NCBI GenBank assembly: GCA_949316235.1
Contig: OX438744.1
Coordinates: 37,258,778 to 37,322,777, forward strand
DNA: 64,000 nucleotides
Direction: 5' to 3'
Origin: Oegoconia quadripuncta
Taxonomy: Eukaryota; Arthropoda; Insecta; Lepidoptera; Autostichidae
The notes below the pieces were generated by a model. That model did no database searches. It saw only the letters and a list, made by a program, of their open reading frames with translations, and was not told where the DNA came from. Below, piece by piece: positions 1 to 11,453 of this stretch; within the stretch, counting starts at the first letter, position 1, and every line of letters begins with the position of its first letter. The translations under genes were made by a program, and so were the position numbers.

Positions 1-179
1 TTTAAATTTTATGAAATCTATTCGGTTTAGGTAGCATACGGCTATATGACCGTAATACGTACGTTACATAATGTCTTCGGTGATAGATAACAGTAAGTTT
101 AGGCTACAGGGTGCGCTATAGGAACGGATATAACTTCATACATATTTACATACCCTCGAAAAATGTTGAATTAATGAAT

Positions 180-460
180 GAACCGCCTCCGTGGCTCAAT
201 GTAAATAACATAGGGTTTACGAATCGGAGGTCGCGGGTTCGATCCCCAGCGGGGTACATGTTTAGTTACCACCATCTCATCTAAATCTTCCGCCAAACAG
301 CAATGTTAATAGCATTGTTGTGTTCCGGTTGTCAGAGATAAGATGGCCAGTTCCCCAAATATTTGGGTTTCCGGGTCAGTACGCTTTCACCTTCGGCCTA
401 ATCTTCACTTAACATCAGATGTGATTGAAGTCAAGTGTTAACCCGTCGTGCATAAAAAAT
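180..460 (+). mobile_element. SINE-A copy with internal deletion
   Basis: tRNA-derived SINE. The head has a GTGGCTCAATG box-A-like string and GGTTCGATCCCCAGCGGGG as box B, and the copy ends in CGTGCATAAAAAATAAA. Compared with the full copies (for example 38229-38563), about 50 bp after GTACATGTTTA are missing, so the head joins directly to the CCACCATCT part of the body. Confidence 0.85.
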
Positions 461-825
461 AAATTAATAAGTGAAATGTTTATTTGCCAGATTATGACCC
501 GCATTGCAAATAAATAGTTAAACAACTTATATTTTGCCAAGCTATTCTACCAATTATTTGATGTGCAAATAGGTATTTCAAATTACAGAATACAATATTA
601 ACAACATACCTATATCAATAGACAAATTAAACTACAAAATACACAATCAATCATTTCAAAAATGTATTAATATCTGGACATTCAAATATTACTTGTACGA
701 ATATAATATAACAATTTTGAATTTAATCTGTTTAAATTACCCTCCTTTCTTGGGTAGTCGGGTTAAAACGGAACCGACAGAAAACAAAGACGCACGTAGA
801 AAATAATGCAGTGTGTATATTTCAG
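461..825. other. AT-rich intergenic stretch, no gene seen
   Basis: No coding frame or RNA gene recognised. Around 740-790 there is a short remnant (GGGTAGTCGGGTTAAAACGG and following) that recurs near 7330 and 40270, so it is a minor interspersed repeat. Confidence 0.4.
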
Positions 826-965
826 ATCAAATCAAATACGCATTATTGTTTAAATAAGGAAGGTACGAGTACATTTAAATATGTTATAGAAACTACAAAT
901 TAGGCGGCCTTATCTCCATCTCTTCCAGTGATCTCTTCCAGGCATACCTATCATCACGGAATTCA
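826..965 (-). mobile_element. T-tail LINE 3' end
   Basis: 3' end of a non-LTR retrotransposon, read in reverse: GGAAGAGATC-type motif, AAGGCCGCCTAATTTG, then AATAATGCG and a TTTGATTTGATCTG terminus. A near-identical copy is at 47309-47440. No coding sequence remains. Confidence 0.65.
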
Positions 966-997
966 ATACGATTAACCCACTTAGGTTAGCACAAATC

Positions 998-1232
998 AAA
1001 TAAATAAATAATTATTTCGGACACTTACACCAATCATCTAGTTCCAAACTAAGCAAAGTTTGTACTATGGATACTTAATAACGGATAAACATACATAAAT
1101 ATTTATATAAACATCCATGACTCCGGAATAATGTTCGTATTCATCACACAAACATTTACCCGTCGCGGGATTCGAACCCGCAACCGTTGGTTTCGCTGAC
1201 AGGATCACTATCCACTACACCAACCGGTCGTC
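998..1232 (-). mobile_element. SINE-B full-length copy
   Basis: The tRNA-like head is at the right, reverse strand: CGGTTGCGGGTTCGAATCCC supplies box B and GACCGGTTGGTGTAGTGG box A. The distal end at the left is an (AAATA)n tract after TTCGGACACTTACACC. The middle (ACATCCATGACTC, GTTCGTATTCATCACAC) is shared with SINE-C. Confidence 0.85.
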
Positions 1233-1425
1233 CTTTCCTTATTGTACACCACCCAATAATTTCTTAGGTAATTGTTAAGTACATCTAAAATTTCTGAATA
1301 TTTAATTCAAAAAGTGTTATCTTATAAGTATACAAAACTATATGTGATGAGAAACAATATTAAATAAATAATCTAAACAAATAAGATATATCCCTACATA
1401 AAACACAATTGAAAATACCTATATG

Positions 1426-2235
1426 TTATAGAAAAAATACGCCGTCCAACTCGCTTCCGTGAGGCATAGTACCTAGTACGCTAGCGCTATTGCCCCGCTG
1501 AATGCATAAGCTCAGCTGCTGAGCAAAGTAGGTACCAGCTTTCACATCTCCAGAGGCGTGGACCAGTCTAACGGATAAATCCTTTACAAAATGTTTCATG
1601 TCAGAAGACCACGGGCCCAAAGTCTCCACTACAAGCGCCGCAAACTCGTGGTTTATAGAGATTGACGCATATTTACGGCGCTTGTTACTTTGAGCTTGTT
1701 CAGCCGCGGTTCCAGCTCTTTGCGCAGTTCCTTGTATATGGGACGGTGCCAAAGTGTCCGCACAAGTTGCGTTCCATACCAAGGTGCGCCCCAAGCACCA
1801 GGGTACCAAGGTGGCTTCATCAGGTCTTTTCCCGTCGTCCCTGAATAAGCCACAAGGCTCCAGAGACGCCGGGACCGCTGCAGTGGCGAGAGCGCGCCTA
1901 ATTAGCTGATTAATTGCACCATGGCGATTTGCGCGGCCGGCACTCTTCACGAAAGAGAGCCCGTGGCGTCCTAGCTGGTCCACAACCTTACCACATGAAC
2001 AGCGATGAGGTTCACACAACTTAGCACCCAAACGTAAACTAATGGAAATACGTAGGGCATTGGGATCGACGATGGTGCCTAGGTTTTGGGAAGGAAGAGC
2101 ATATAACCAGTGTCCAGACTCTTTTTCCGAGACTGCCAGTAGACGTGCACGCTCAATGTCGTCTTGACAATTGGCCAGAAGCTCCTGGTGGGTTGTGCTT
2201 AGAGCTGGCTTGTCCCATAAGCTCTGGCTTCCCAA
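1426..2235 (-). pseudogene. LINE C-terminal fragment with nuclease-like domain
   Basis: Open frame of 269 codons beginning at an internal TTG (no ATG), with a stop (TAA) a few codons upstream. It is therefore a 5'-truncated piece and not a gene start. Visible features: a Cys/His cluster (C74, H77, C79, C81, H91) followed by GRANRHGAINQ, then DGKRPDEATLVPW and GRTLVWNATCADT (residues 134-161), NKRRKY (184-189) and IQRGNSASVLGT near the end. This order resembles the C-terminal domain of some invertebrate non-LTR retrotransposons, with a PD-(D/E)xK-like core. From memory, relatives usually have LVWD where this copy has LVWN (N155), so the copy may be inactive. A second piece of the same domain end is at 39814-39960. 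Family assignment is inference; retroelement origin is fairly secure. Confidence 0.6.
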
Positions 2236-2748
2236 ATCCGAAGGACAATCCTCTTATATATTATCCTCTCATCTTCCCTAGATATATTTATATGTTTCAA
2301 TATCTATTTTTATATGTTAATATTCAATTGCGTGTTATAGAGATTTAGACTTTCATTGAATAATTTAAAATTTTTAATAATTCATTAAATAAATGCTTAT
2401 GTTATAAATTATCCAACTATGATAAAGTTACGTACACAATTACTGTTCTTGCGCTCCACAACTTATAAACACTTAGGTACCTATGTATAGCTCTTCATAT
2501 TCACTCGCACATACTATCACTCATCAATTACTATTTCAAGAGTCTCAAAATTGCTATTTACCTACTTATTGTTTCCTCTGGGTTAGCTTCCACATTGCTC
2601 TGCTCCTTAAGGTATAGCTGAAAATCAGTGTTTCGCTCAATGAGCAATCTAATACAGTGAGCTATGACCCACTTGCACTGCTGCAGCACACACATGCGTT
2701 AGTGTTACAATATTATGTTATTGTTGTTTATATGTTACCTGATGTGGA
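2236..2748. other. AT-rich intergenic stretch with a repeat scrap
   Basis: No gene recognised. The segment 2610-2670 (TAGCTGAAAATCAGTG, then GCTATGACCC) is the same repeat, opposite strand, as the GATA-seeded elements at 53456-53700 and 63638-63890. Confidence 0.4.
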
Positions 2749-3322
2749 TGGAATGGAGTGGGCAGAGATATCCCAAAGATTAATATTTGGGTGTTCCAAA
2801 GACTATAATGCTCGATACAATTTCTACGGTTCACCTTACAGAATATAGAGAAGTGCACACGTGACAGGGGGTGCAAATCTATACACAATAGATGTTTCTT
2901 GGTGGAAATTCTCTTAGTCGCCTTCTACAACACCCACGCAAAGAGACTAGTTGATTCAATTTTACATAGCGTATACCTACCGCAGTATGAATAATAATGT
3001 ATGTAATGACATTATAGTTTTGTAGTCCAGTAAGAGGAAACACCTGCACATCTGCTGTGTGAATGTGGCCCGCTAATGCGTAAACGTAATATCCACCTGG
3101 GCAGCCACTTATTACACCCGGATGAGATAAAAACCATCGGTGCCAGGAAAATTATCCAATTCCTCAAAGAGGCAAACCTGAGCAACGAACTGTAGGTTAG
3201 TGGCGATCACAATAGATCGGCAACGGTCGCAGTGATACAGGTCTCCGATGACCTGCAACAGCCACACACACATACAATACAATAAGTGTATACTTTGTCT
3301 TCTATAATCTTAAAGGTCGTGA
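2749..3322 (-). mobile_element. W-MITE copy interrupted by a LINE
   Basis: Reverse-orientation copy of the element at 5422-5742, starting inside GGAGTGGGCAGAGATATCCC and ending at AAAGGTCGTGA. Between GTAGTCCAGTAAG and TGTATACTTTGTCTTC a 254-bp LINE fragment (3034-3287) has been inserted. The two W-MITE copies form a long inverted repeat about 2.1-3.0 kb apart. Confidence 0.7.
3034..3287 (+). pseudogene. 5'-truncated LINE, reverse transcriptase C-terminus
   Basis: An uninterrupted frame at about 3049-3195 reads LCECGPLMRKRNIHLGSH, then LLHPDEIKTIGARKII and QFLKEANLSNEL before a TAG stop. The CxCG zinc-knuckle-like start and the HPDEIKTI...IIQFLKE tail are typical of the last residues of Jockey/R1-type LINE ORF2. 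The insert ends in CACACACATACAATACAATAAG, and a short TAAG appears on both sides, consistent with target-primed insertion into the W-MITE. Confidence 0.6.
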
Positions 3323-3756
3323 TATTTTGCACATGGATAAGGTACCTGTATAGATAGAATAAAAATATTTTCTAACAAATCGATAGCTCGCTTTAAATAT
3401 AGTATACGTATTTAGTAATAAAACATAGACCATTAGATAAAAATTACAGCTGTGAATTTCATTGTGTCGGAGAATATATTTAGAACTCCTGTAACTATTT
3501 CCAAAAAAAAAAAATCGATCAATAACTTCTTTATATTTATGAAAAGTATAATAAGAAACCATTGATTGATTGTTTAGAAAATTGTTTAAGAGATCTTCGA
3601 ATCCTTTGCAACGCAAACTGCAACACAAACGTTCAGTGGTTACTTTAATTTAATATTGTAGGTTTTATAACTAAATACCTATACCATACCTAAAGCAAGC
3701 TACAGATTGTATAGAAAACATGATTTCTGATGAGTATTTTGTCCTTCTACAAAAAA
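3323..3756. other. AT-rich stretch, no gene seen
   Basis: The frames here lack codon structure or recognisable motifs. A homopolymer of A lies near 3504-3515. Confidence 0.35.
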
Positions 3757-4372
3757 TCACGAATTTTAAGATTATAGGAAGTTACACCCCAAAAGTTACG
3801 TATGTTTACTGGACTATTTTCGCATCGCAATATATTTACGAAAACTTAATGTACGTAAGAAAGAATCTGTATTTGTTTAGGAAAAATTGTGAAATACACA
3901 ATGTTAATACAAGATATAAAAATAAACTTGCTGTCCATAGCAGTCGCTTACACAAAGTCACTAAGTCATTCAAGGGACAATGTATACGCTTTTACAATAA
4001 GGTTCCGGTAGACATTCAAAATTTACCTTTAAATAAATTTAAAACAACCATTAAACGGAAACTATGTGCCAAAGGCTATTATAAAATTTCTGACTATCTG
4101 GATGATAAGAATGCGTGGACATGAACCGCTCGCCATTATCCAGTATATTTTATTCTTATTTTCTTTGTAGAATCATAAATTTTACAATTAGGTATCTCAA
4201 ATTGTATTTGTATTGACTTATTTAAAAAGAGCAACCCTGGAGTTTCTTGCTCGTTCTTCTCTGGGGAGACTGCCTAGTGAATGAGCGATAACTGCTATGT
4301 CATGACGATTTCAAATGTTATTCTTATAACTTACGAAATAAAAACATTTTTGATTTGATTTGATTTGATTTA
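3757..4372 (+). pseudogene. LINE 3' end, reverse transcriptase tail
   Basis: Starts with a W-MITE-like scrap (AATCACGAATTTTAAGATTA), then a frame ending at 4124 that reads NTRYKNKLAVHSSRLHKVTK, SFKGQCIRFYNKVPVDIQNL and KGYYKISDYLDDKNAWT. This is the extreme C-terminus of a LINE reverse transcriptase. Non-coding 3' sequence follows, with a terminal (TTGAT)n microsatellite at 4347-4372. Three more copies of the same tail are at 26098-26386, 28060-28500 and 56631-57114. All are 5' truncated. Confidence 0.7.
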
Positions 4373-5421
4373 TTATGTCAGACGGTACATAAGAAGTACG
4401 TGGGTGTATAATATTTTGACTCCGATACTGAATTTTAAAGTATGAAATTGACGAGGATATATACGACAACAATGTAGGTACGTTAATTCGAAGTCAAAGC
4501 CAAAAATGCTCTATTTTGTTAGTACACAGGGTACACATGGAATAGTAAATTTTACATTTTTTTAAACTCCTGCTTTCCTCAGAGAAGAACGAGCAAGAAA
4601 CTCGAGGGGTGGCACTTTTAAAAACAGGTTTTTTTATATTTCATTGTAGGGTGAAGATGCTGGGCCCGGATAAATATAATAGCTAAGGGAGGAATCGCAA
4701 AAGTAACACTATGTTAGGTACGTTACCGATACTTAGGGTTTAGACAATCCGGGTATTTCACGTAGTACTTTTCTGTAGATTTATTTGGAACACCTCTTAA
4801 AGTTTGGAACACCCAAACACTGGTGTTTGGGATATCTCTGGGATGGGATGGGATTTGGGATGTATATATGTATAGATTACCTATATTTCTACTTTATACA
4901 TTCAGTCGGTTTTGAGAAAAAGGGCCTTAACTGAGGCAGACAAGAAAGTGATCCTATAAGGGTTCCGTTTTCCAAATTCAAGTACGGAACTTTTAAAAAG
5001 GGCAATTGAAACGAGCAGTCCTAACACAAACGTAATCACAACTAACTGCACGTGACAGCACAAACTACAGTGTGATGATTAAAATAAATCGCGCGTAGAC
5101 GCACCCGCGTCAAGGCGTGTCCGCAAAAAACGGTAAGGAGCGATTTTTCACTATCATCTGCGATGTCACCGCACCCCCTATAGCCCCCAGCGAAAACCCC
5201 CACAGAGATTGTTTTGATGGTTTTGCGGTCAACGGACGTTTGACATTGATGACTTAACGATTGAGGATCTGGGGTGCAATTTTTGAATCTACACCAAATC
5301 AAATTTGACATTAATTCTAGATAGATATATATTTCATATTATTACATTGATCAATATGTATAAGCTAAATATATGTGTGTGACTGTGGATCCAAATAAAG
5401 GCTTTATCACGGTCCAAAAAA
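4373..5421. other. Intergenic stretch with W-MITE scraps
   Basis: 4786-4850 holds a broken W-MITE piece (GGAACACCCAAACACTGG, GGGATATCTCTGGGATG). 4560-4640 resembles reverse LINE tail sequence (AGAGAAGAACGAGCAAGAAA also occurs as GTTCTTCTCTGG near 4255). The 5042-5311 block is more GC-rich and has an 89-codon reverse frame without recognisable domains. I do not call it a gene. Confidence 0.35.
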
Positions 5422-5742
5422 TCACGACCTTTAAGAATATAGGAAGACAAAGTGTATCCTTACTGGACTACAAAACTATAATATCATTACATACATTATT
5501 ATTCATACTGCGGTAGGTAAAATTGAATCAACTAGTCTCTTCGCGTGGGTATTGTAGAAGGCAACTAAGAGACTTTCCACTAAAAAACATCTATTGTATA
5601 TAGATTTGCACCTGTCACATGTGCACTTCTCTATATTTTGTAAGGTGAACCGTAGAAATAGTTTCGAGCATTCGTGTTTGGAACACCCAAACATTAACCT
5701 TTGGGATATCTCTGCCCACTCCATTTGGGATAAAGATCGTGA
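5422..5742 (+). mobile_element. W-MITE, most complete copy
   Basis: 321-bp element bounded by TCACGACCTTTAA at the left and TAAAGATCGTGA at the right, about 12 bp of imperfect inverted ends. It has no coding capacity. Pieces of the same family lie at 2749-3322, 3757-3812, 4786-4850, 17475-17560, 34396-34490, 41690-41873 and 57284-57335. The internal string GGGATATCTCTGCCCACTCC is the most conserved part. Superfamily unknown; no clear target duplication was seen. Confidence 0.6.
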
Positions 5743-6984
5743 CGTTCGATCGATCGATTTATCTTACTTTTCTTTGCACAAATAGAACGGTCGAGGAAAG
5801 ACATAGGCCACTTTTTCCTGGAAAAAAATAAAAATAAAAATGAGAGAAATCACGAGCAGAAGCTAGCACCCATGGCTTAATTTGCCTCCTATCCATGGGC
5901 AGGGCCTGATTTACCCACAGACTAATTAGGCTGTCTAGGCCGCTAGGACCGAGCGGGCGCTGAGCTAGCCTTTGCAAGCACCACTTTGTTTAAAAAGAAA
6001 AAAGAAAACATTTACTCTGCTTACAATGGGCATATACTAAAACATAATAATGCAAGCTGATATAGGTTCCAGCTCAGCATAATGCTGTGGCATGAACCAT
6101 ATATTACATTAATTCTGTGCCACAGCGCTGATTTCCAGCTGGCACCTTTGTAGGAGATTAGGCGGTCATAGAAGAATTAAAAAAAAAAACAAACGACTTT
6201 ATTTGAAAATACGAGCCTAAAATACTCATATCCATAGTTAGCCTAGGGCTCTCCGAACTCTAAATCAGACAGTGTCCATGGGGGGAGTTGCATGAGAGGT
6301 CCATGCTGGGCAGGCATCTTTGAAAGCTTCACACCAATGATGCTATTACCCATCACTATATAGTCTAACTGCCTCATGATTCCTTAGTCTCCTTTTACGA
6401 CACCTGCAGGAAGGACGGGTTGGTCCTATTCTCTCCCGGGAATCACACAGCCAACGTTATTTTGCATTCAAAAATATTCTGTAGGAAGCTCAAGCGTGGA
6501 CTAAATTTTAGGTCTATTTAAAACCCTAGCATAACGTAATAAGATTTGCATACATAGTAATAAATAAGCAGATTGCGTGCAACTTAATTATACCTTATGA
6601 ATTGCGCAGCTCAACAATTTTATGTTCGATTAAAGATCATGACGTCACGCAATAACAAGCAAATAAATGTCCTAAATATGAGATTGCTATAGGAATCAAC
6701 ACCATTACCATTAAAATTAAATAAAAGCTTAATAAGTTGTACATTAAAAATATTTTAAAAATAAGCTTTTAATATTCCATCATGATTATCACATATCATT
6801 TTGGTACAAAGATACCATAAATATATATACCTTAAAGTAACATAAAGCCCACCAAGGAGTTCCAGTGGAATAATTTTGGCTCCACTTTCAAACTCTGGCC
6901 AAGGAGTTCCAGTCTCTACATCCCGTCTATATCATCCGATCAGCTCGATGGCTCCATAATATTGCATTGTTACCGAACTTACAT
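5743..6984. other. Intergenic stretch with old repeat remnants
   Basis: No gene recognised. 6370-6450 (CTTAGTCTCCTTTTACGACA, then a CTCTCCCGGGAATCACACAG-type string) is a remnant of a repeat that also resembles part of the W-MITE interior. 5860-5960 is GC-rich but has no recognisable coding motif. Its 72-codon reverse frame is probably chance. Confidence 0.35.
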
Positions 6985-7330
6985 TCAATCACTTTAGGTG
7001 CCTTATCCCACTTTAGGTGGGGTCGGCACAATATATCTTCCTCTTCCACTCTCCTCTATCAGCCGTCATTTCCGTACTCACCTCTTTCACACACATCATT
7101 CCTCACGCAGTCTACTCTTACCTTCTTCGGTCTTCCTCTATCTGTATCCGTCGACATTCATACTTAGCACTACGTCGTTACGTGCCTTTCATACCTCTCA
7201 TAATGTGCCCAAACCATGCTAACCATTTGCTTCTCATCTTTTCTGTTATTGGTGCTACTTCCTCTGATATACTCATTCCTGATCTTATCCATTCCATTCT
7301 AGAAAAATAGTGACCAAATAAAAGCTTGTT
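6985..7330 (-). pseudogene. RTE-like LINE C-terminus, frameshifted
   Basis: Reverse-strand reading gives SEEVAPITEKMRSKWLAWF, GHIMRGMKGT, then in other frames a CVKEVSTEMTADRGEWKRKI segment and IYCADPT. The order 'KMR..LAWFGH(I/V)MR ... M..DR..WK...ADPT' is the end of an RTE/BovB-style ORF2. Several frameshifts and stops are present. A plus-strand relative lies at 61157-61351. Confidence 0.6.
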
Positions 7331-9801
7331 AAAACGGAATCGACAGAAAACAAAGGGTACATTGAAAATTGATGCCAAACTGGTTTGGGTATAGATTTAA
7401 AACTTACATACGAACATTGCAAACTAAATAAAAGTTTCAAAAAAAAAAAAATCAAACCAGGGTACGTAGCGCCCTCTACATGAACGCTTCCGTCCGTTTT
7501 TTGTGCGGTCTTTCGTGTGAAAAAACTAAGCCAAAAAACGGTTGCGAGACACCATTGATAGATGGCGTTAGATATGTGAATAGGGTGTTTTTTTCGACAC
7601 TTTTTTTGAGGGGATCCCTTGGGTTATAAGCAAAACGAGATGGAGGAAAGGCTTATGAAATTTTAAGCAGAATTTGTAGTTTGATTTTTTTTATTTAACA
7701 AAAGTTTGGTAACCTAAATAAATACTTTTTGAAATGTATCAACAATTCCTTAGAACTAGAAACTCTCAAACTATTTCTCTATAATAATAAAATACTATGT
7801 ACTTTTTCATCACAAGGGGGATATGATCAATTATTAACAAGGTTATTAGGTTTTCAGGTTAATCCTTTGTGAGACTGCAGTTAGTAAAGGTTTATAGTTA
7901 ATAAAGGTATACCTAGATTGTACACTGTACAGTCTCCGGATTGGAACCCCAAAACTAAACAGCAGAAGATTGTAGGTAATATTGCAATAAAATTATTTAC
8001 AAGGCACCCTAAAACATTGATATGTTTACCTAACTCACTTATCTTTAATTGATTCACCTACTTACACATTTTCCTTTGTTACGTCCGTATTTTATAAGAT
8101 GTCAGCCAAATCTTGTGCGATATCATAGAAATGTTTTAAAGATGCATTTCTTTCACAATCGTAGCACATAGCTAATATTTCGCCCTGCTTGTCACCTGTG
8201 AAACTAGACATTAGAAATGTTATTGACTACGTCACAGTAACGCCACATGCGTGAAAATATGGAACTAACCCTACAATTACGACGCTACCAAATTCATACG
8301 TATTCTTCTGTTGCGTAATTAAGAATAAAATCGTGTCTTTCCAATTCTGCCGTATAAGAATCTCTTAACCCTTTACTGCGCATGCCTCCATACATAAGTA
8401 GTTGAAGAGAAAAAAACACAAATTTATACCGGGCAAATTTTAAACCTATACTTTTTTTCTCTCCCGTATTTTTATGTCGATCCTTTGTATGTGTGAGTGA
8501 GTGCCAGTTTTAATTACGTATCGACTTAATTTGCCTGCGACCCTGTTACGAGACAGTTTTTGCGGTGTTTTCACCGTGTTATCCGACTTTTTTCGTGCAT
8601 TCTGTGTACTAGTTCGTGTTTTCGAACTACATTGTGTATTAAGGTTATGTTTTCGTTCGCTGAAACGTTGAACGGTTAGTTTTGGTGGGAAGTTTCGTGC
8701 GAAAACAATGAGAAGGCCGTAAGGATGACGCTGTGGAATTCGGTGTTGGAAATTTTAATTACGTACCAAGGAATTTTATTCGATAAAATGTAACTAAGGT
8801 ATGTATAATTTGAGTTCAAACTTTCAGACCCAGTAATAAGTTTTTATTAGTTTCTTAACATATGTTGCTGTAATAATACAAAAGTCAGTAAACTAAATCA
8901 GTTGGCGATCTAAAATGTCGTTTAGAATATTTTAATTTCATAGAATGTGTTCTTAGACTATAGTTATCTTCAATCTATCATGTACATGTCACATGGCTGT
9001 CCACCTGTTGACAATGGCATGTATGATATTATATGACAGTCATACTCGTAACCACATACAGACATAAAACATAGTTACAGTATATGAGATAGAATACAAT
9101 TTATTTTGATAAGTATGGTATTGCAAATATTTTAATTTACAATAAATCGGTATAAATATGAATAAATGTTGGCCACGGGAGAATGTACTGTTTTGTCAAC
9201 CTTCTGTTTCTGAAAATAAAGTTATTATTTTGCTATTGGCATCAATTTAGGGAATTTAATAATATATCTATTATTACGTTATCTTGTCACATGAGTAGAA
9301 AAGCAGCAAAGAAAGCAAGTATTACACGAGGGATTAAAAATGTATGGAACTTAACTGCTCGACTATAAAGTAATTTCTTTGATTTTTAACCCCCAATGAA
9401 TAACAAAGAGTTTTGTGCGTTTGGCGGCGTTGTGTATGTCTTTGTCTGAATGTAGATCAGTAATACGTGGTCCAGTTCGAGTGCCTTTTTTGATGATGAT
9501 GATGCTTCCGACCACTTCGACTCTTAATCGGTTTTCGAAGATGGTGAACTCACCACACCTTTTTTATATCAAAGATTGAACGAGGGGAAAGGTTACTCCA
9601 AGGTTAAACCATGTTTGATAGAATTTGCTTAAGAAGATATTTACCTTTTAACACAGTTAGTGTATATTATTTAAACTTCACACACAGTATATACTTATAT
9701 TATTTTGTTAATTTTTTATAGTTTCCTATTTTTGTCACAGATTTATGTCACTTAGGACATATCAATCATTATTAATATGAACTCCGTCCGAGGGTTTTTT
9801 C
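7331..9801. other. Long stretch without repeats from the named families
   Basis: No protein gene recognised. 8440-8800 is unusually free of repeats and richer in CpG than its surroundings; it ends in TAACTAAG followed by GTATGT, which would serve as a splice donor at about 8799. It could be a non-coding first exon or promoter (see findings). The frame at 9183-9368 encodes 61 residues with no motif. Confidence 0.3.
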
Positions 9802-10130
9802 TTTTTTTATGCACAACGGGTGGGTACTTGACCTCAATCACACCTGATGTTTAGTGAAGATGAGGTCAAAGGTGGAAGCGTACTGACCCGGAAACCCCAA
9901 CAGATTTGGGGGACTGGCTATCTTATCTCTGACAACCGGAACACAACAATGCTATTAACATTGCTGCTTGGCGGCAGATTTAGATAAGATGGTGGTAGCT
10001 AGACAGGCGGACATTTAAAATGCCCTACCAACAACCAAACCGAGTACTTAAAAATATACCCCGCTGGGTATAGAACCCGCGACCTCCGATCGTAAACCCA
10101 ATGTTGTTTACAATGAGCTACGAGGGGTGG
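9802..10130 (-). mobile_element. SINE-A near full-length copy
   Basis: Reverse-oriented: poly-T and ATGCACAACGGG at the left, tRNA-like head at the right with a mutated box B (GGTTCTATACCCAGCGGGG on the minus strand). The body motif ACTGGCTATCTTATCTCTGA is intact. Confidence 0.85.
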
Positions 10131-10282
10131 AAGGAACCTGGTGATCTGCAACACAGGTATATGCAACGCAGGTATTCATACACCATACACCAGATTATCA
10201 CACATATACAACTGATCAATGATTGATATTGTTAACCTCTCATTATTGTAACTTTACCTGTGATAATGAAATAAACATAAAC

Positions 10283-10552
10283 GGTGAGCGAGGGCGCCGG
10301 AGGTCCACCTTCCAGTCTCTCTCCAGAATGGTAGCGGTATTTAAAGAGTTTGTACCCCAGGCGGGTACCAGCACTGCTGGAGAATCCCTCATCGCTCAGG
10401 CTGCCCTACTTATTCTGGGGTGGACACCTTCCTCAAAGGCCGGCAACGCATCTGTGACCCTTTTGGTGTTGCGGGTGCCCATGGGCGGCGGTGATTACTT
10501 TCCATCAGGTGACCCGCATGCTCGTTTGCCGCCCTCTCATATAAAAAAAAAA
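10283..10552 (+). mobile_element. Chimeric SINE with Cap-tail
   Basis: Begins GTGAGCGAGGGCGCCGGAGG, runs through GGAGAATCCCTCATCGCTCA and CTTATTCTGGGGTGGACACC, then joins the Cap-tail (CTTCCTCAAAGGCCGGCAAC to CTCTCATATAAAAAAAAA). The same left part and the same junction occur at 16650-17042, while the tail alone is also the 3' end of a coding LINE (46350-46773). It is therefore a non-coding element that shares a LINE tail. The 110-codon frame across it is not a gene. Confidence 0.6.
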
Positions 10553-10888
10553 TGAAAATAAAAACTAACTGTTTTTTTTTTTTTTTTTTGAATTGAATTG
10601 AATATTTGGAAGAAATCATAATCGATCGGGTGTTTTCTAAAGTTTCAATTTATGTATTAGTGAGATTAATATTGAATATTTTTATATTAAAAGAACATAT
10701 TGAAAGAACAACCAACACTTTGCAAACTTTGCGAATTTGAGTATCTTCGGTTTCTGCTTCAAATACTGACAAAACTTTTATGTGTACTGGTTAAACGTTT
10801 ATGTGATAAATACAAAACAAATATTGCCGAGTCATGGATGTTTATATAAATAAAATATATCAATATGTATGTTTATCCATTATCTTTC

Positions 10889-11059
10889 CCGAACGAGTAC
10901 GACATTGGAACCTTCAAGAAACGAGTCTACATCTTCCTCAAAGGCCGGCAACGCATCTATGACCCTTTTGGTGTTGCGGGTGTCCATTGGCGGCGGTGAT
11001 TGCTTTCCATCTGGTGACCCGCAAGCTCGTTTGCCGCCCTTTCATATAAAAAAAAAACT
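10889..11059 (+). mobile_element. Cap-tail LINE 3' end
   Basis: 5'-truncated fragment. It starts in the last coding part (CCCGAACGAGTACGACATTG, translating [19 protein letters not shown]) and ends in CCGCCCTTTCATATAAAAA. It matches 46600-46770. Confidence 0.7.
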
Positions 11060-11171
11060 AGCATCCAAAGTATAAGCTTTGCTTATTCTGGCGCTAGATG
11101 ATTGGTGTAAGAGTTAGAAATTAAATAAAAAAAGTTAAAATGTAAAAAATCATCCGAGTGTACACTTTAAC

Positions 11172-11453
11172 AATAAATAAATAAATATCCTTGGACATAT
11201 AACACACAGCGCCATTTAGTTCTACACTAAGCAACTAGGCTTGTGTTGTGGATACCAGATGGTTAATATACTACACAAATACATTTTTTTTTCTAAATAA
11301 ATACCTACATATATAAATGAAAAACATCCATAACTCAGATACACATGTCCGTATTCATCATACAAATATATTTGTATATATATATATCCCTAGCGGGATT
11401 CGAACTCGCGACCATTTAGTATAGCAGTCAGCGTTTGTAACCACTACACTACA
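11172..11453 (-). mobile_element. SINE-C copy
   Basis: Reverse-oriented: (AATAAATA)n and CAGCGCCATTTAGTTC at the left; tRNA-like head at the right with GGGATTCGAACTCGCGACC (box B on the minus strand). A small (TA)n expansion interrupts the head-proximal part at 11376-11387. Confidence 0.85.

Noticed and set aside
5042..5311. 89-codon reverse frame in a GC-richer patch
   Set aside because: No recognisable domain and no splice signals that would link it to other exons.
2749..5742. One large transposon with 300-bp inverted ends spanning 3 kb
   Set aside because: The element at 5422-5742 has its own ends, other copies occur alone (for example 34396), and the interval holds unrelated LINE debris. 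Two separate insertions explain it better.
7017..7310. Three overlapping plus-strand frames of 66 to 97 codons
   Set aside because: They are the antisense shadow of an RTE-like LINE C-terminus on the minus strand.
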